Shown here one piece after another: positions 5,108 through 6,148 of a stretch of DNA of 6,148 nucleotides. The notes under the pieces are model-generated. The model had not been told where the DNA came from. It ran no database searches and saw nothing but the letters and a program-made list of their open reading frames with translations. The first letter of the stretch is position 1; every line of letters starts with the position of its first letter. Source of the stretch: Bacteroidales bacterium UBA1757 (GTDB taxonomy: Bacteria > Bacteroidota > Bacteroidia > Bacteroidales > UBA1402); assembly GCA_002315625.1 (NCBI GenBank), contig DCHH01000060.1:799-6946 (forward strand), given 5' to 3'. The position numbers and the translations under genes were made by a program.

Positions 5108-6148
5108 TTACTGCTGTTCGGCCTGTTTACGGGCAGCAACGCGTTTGCGCTCGAGGTCGTCGAGGATTATTTTGCGCATGCGCATGTGCTTGGGAGTGAT
5201 TTCCACATATTCGTCTTCCTTGATGTATTCAAGAGCTTCTTCCAGTGAGAAGATGACTGGCGGGGGAAGGGTCACTTTTTCATCAGTTCCAGAGGCACGC
5301 ACATTGGTGAGTTTCTTTGACTTGTTTACATTGATGACCAGGTCGCCTTCCTTGGTGTGCTCGCCTACAACCTGTCCGGCATAGACATCTTCACCCGGAT
5401 AGACGAAGAAACGGCCGCGGTCCTGCAGCTTGTCCATACCGTAGGCAACAGTGGTTCCAGTCTCAATTGCCACGAGCGAACCATTCGTGCGGCGTTCAAT
5501 TTCACCCTTGTAGGGCTGATATTCCTTGAAGCGGTGAGCAATGACAGCCTCGCCAGCCGAGAGGGTTAGCAACTGGCTGCGCAGACCTATGATGCCGCGT
5601 GATGGAATCATGAATTCCAGATGCACTCGGTCGTTCTTTGTCTCCATGCAGGTGAGTTCGCCCTTGCGTTTGGTCACGGCATCAATCATCTTGCTGGCTG
5701 CTTCTTCCGTCACATTGATGGTCATTTCTTCAACGGGCTCACACTTGACACCGTCTATTTCCTTGATAATGACACGGGGCTGTCCTACCTGGAGCTCGTA
5801 ACCTTCGCGGCGCATGGTCTCGATGAGAACAGAAAGATGAAGTACACCACGTCCAAAGACGGTCCATATATCGCTGTTCGGGTCTTTTTCCACGCGGAGG
5901 GCCAGATTCTTGTCCAGTTCGCGCATCAGGCGTTCATGGATGTGGCGCGAAGTCACGAACTTGCCGTCCTGTCCGAAGAAAGGTGAATTGTTTATCGTGA
6001 AGACCATGCTCATGGTCGGTTCGTCGATGGCAATGGGAGGAAGGGCTTCGGGATTCTCGGCATCGGCCACGGTGTCACCAATTTCGAAGTTTTCAATGCC
6101 AACCATTGCGCAGATGTCGCCTGACGACATCTCCTGACATTTGGTCTG
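5108..6148 (-). CDS. typA: Ribosome-associated GTPase TypA/BipA, C-terminal part (5' end beyond window)
   Basis: TypA is a translational GTPase of the EF-G/LepA family that binds the 70S ribosome and supports ribosome assembly and growth under stress or cold. The frame is open to the right edge, giving 346 visible residues of a protein normally about 600 long. The GTPase domain and most of domain II are therefore outside the window. In visible numbering, about 1-40 is the end of the domain II barrel (SSGDICAMVG). Domain III starts at DEPTMSM (42-48) and includes GRGVLHLSVLIETMRREG. Domain V begins near QPRVIIKEIDG. The TypA-specific C-terminal domain contains IPSRGIIGLR and KLTNVRASGTDE (279-290), a TypA signature. 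It ends in a basic tail rich in Lys, Arg, Ala and Gln. The ATG at 6128-6130 is internal, because conserved sequence continues upstream. The methyltransferase gene follows after 6 bases. Confidence 0.96.
   Translation of the reverse strand, partial: QTKCQEMSSGDICAMVGIENFEIGDTVADAENPEALPPIAIDEPTMSMVFTINNSPFFGQDGKFVTSRHIHERLMRELDKNLALRVEKDPNSDIWTVFGRGVLHLSVLIETMRREGYELQVGQPRVIIKEIDGVKCEPVEEMTINVTEEAASKMIDAVTKRKGELTCMETKNDRVHLEFMIPSRGIIGLRSQLLTLSAGEAVIAHRFKEYQPYKGEIERRTNGSLVAIETGTTVAYGMDKLQDRGRFFVYPGEDVYAGQVVGEHTKEGDLVINVNKSKKLTNVRASGTDEKVTLPPPVIFSLEEALEYIKEDEYVEITPKHMRMRKIILDDLERKRVAARKQAEQQ

Noticed and set aside
4998..5384. A 128-codon plus-strand frame across the methyltransferase-typA junction
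   Set aside because: It lies opposite two well-supported genes and has no recognisable domain or promoter.
5621..5986. A 121-codon plus-strand frame opposite typA
   Set aside because: It is a shadow of the typA coding strand, whose family motifs are continuous here.
6128..6130. ATG as the start of typA
   Set aside because: The frame stays open to the window edge, and the residues after this ATG belong to the end of TypA domain II, far from the true N-terminus.

Overview
The window reads as ordinary chromosomal DNA from a member of the Bacteroidota, most likely Bacteroidales and possibly Prevotella-like. The clues are a SecD-SecF protein fused into one chain, promoters of the Bacteroides type (TTTG about 19 bases before TAnnTTTG), genes with no recognisable Shine-Dalgarno sequence, and a lipoprotein with a degenerate Rieske-like fold of a kind I recall from this phylum. 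The genus is inference. I see no phage, transposase, CRISPR array or defence cassette.

Layout, left to right: secDF (minus, running off the left edge at its 3' end); a 154-base divergent promoter region with two -7 boxes and a set of TGCGG repeats; a small lipoprotein gene (plus); purU, formyltetrahydrofolate deformylase (minus), which converges on the lipoprotein gene with only 14 bases between stop codons; a 305-base stretch with no protein gene (3897-4201); a methyltransferase gene with an N-terminal zinc-ribbon-like cysteine set (minus); and typA/bipA (minus), whose N-terminal part lies beyond the right edge. The 305-base stretch holds an 11-base tandem repeat next to purU, a terminator hairpin, tRNA-Leu(UAA) with a well-formed promoter, and a dispersed palindromic repeat.

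typA and the methyltransferase gene are 6 bases apart and probably form one transcript, ending at the palindromic repeat. tRNA-Leu has its own promoter and terminator, and purU follows immediately downstream on the same strand, so some purU transcription could be read-through past the hairpin. The secDF product helps drive protein export, including of lipoproteins such as its divergent neighbour's, but no specific functional link between those two genes is visible.

I did not find a convincing new multi-gene system. The observations most worth a second look are the Rieske-like protein in which both histidine ligand positions are replaced, the exact 11-base tandem repeat before purU, the TGCGG repeats in the divergent promoter region, and the palindromic repeat that produces a spurious reading frame.
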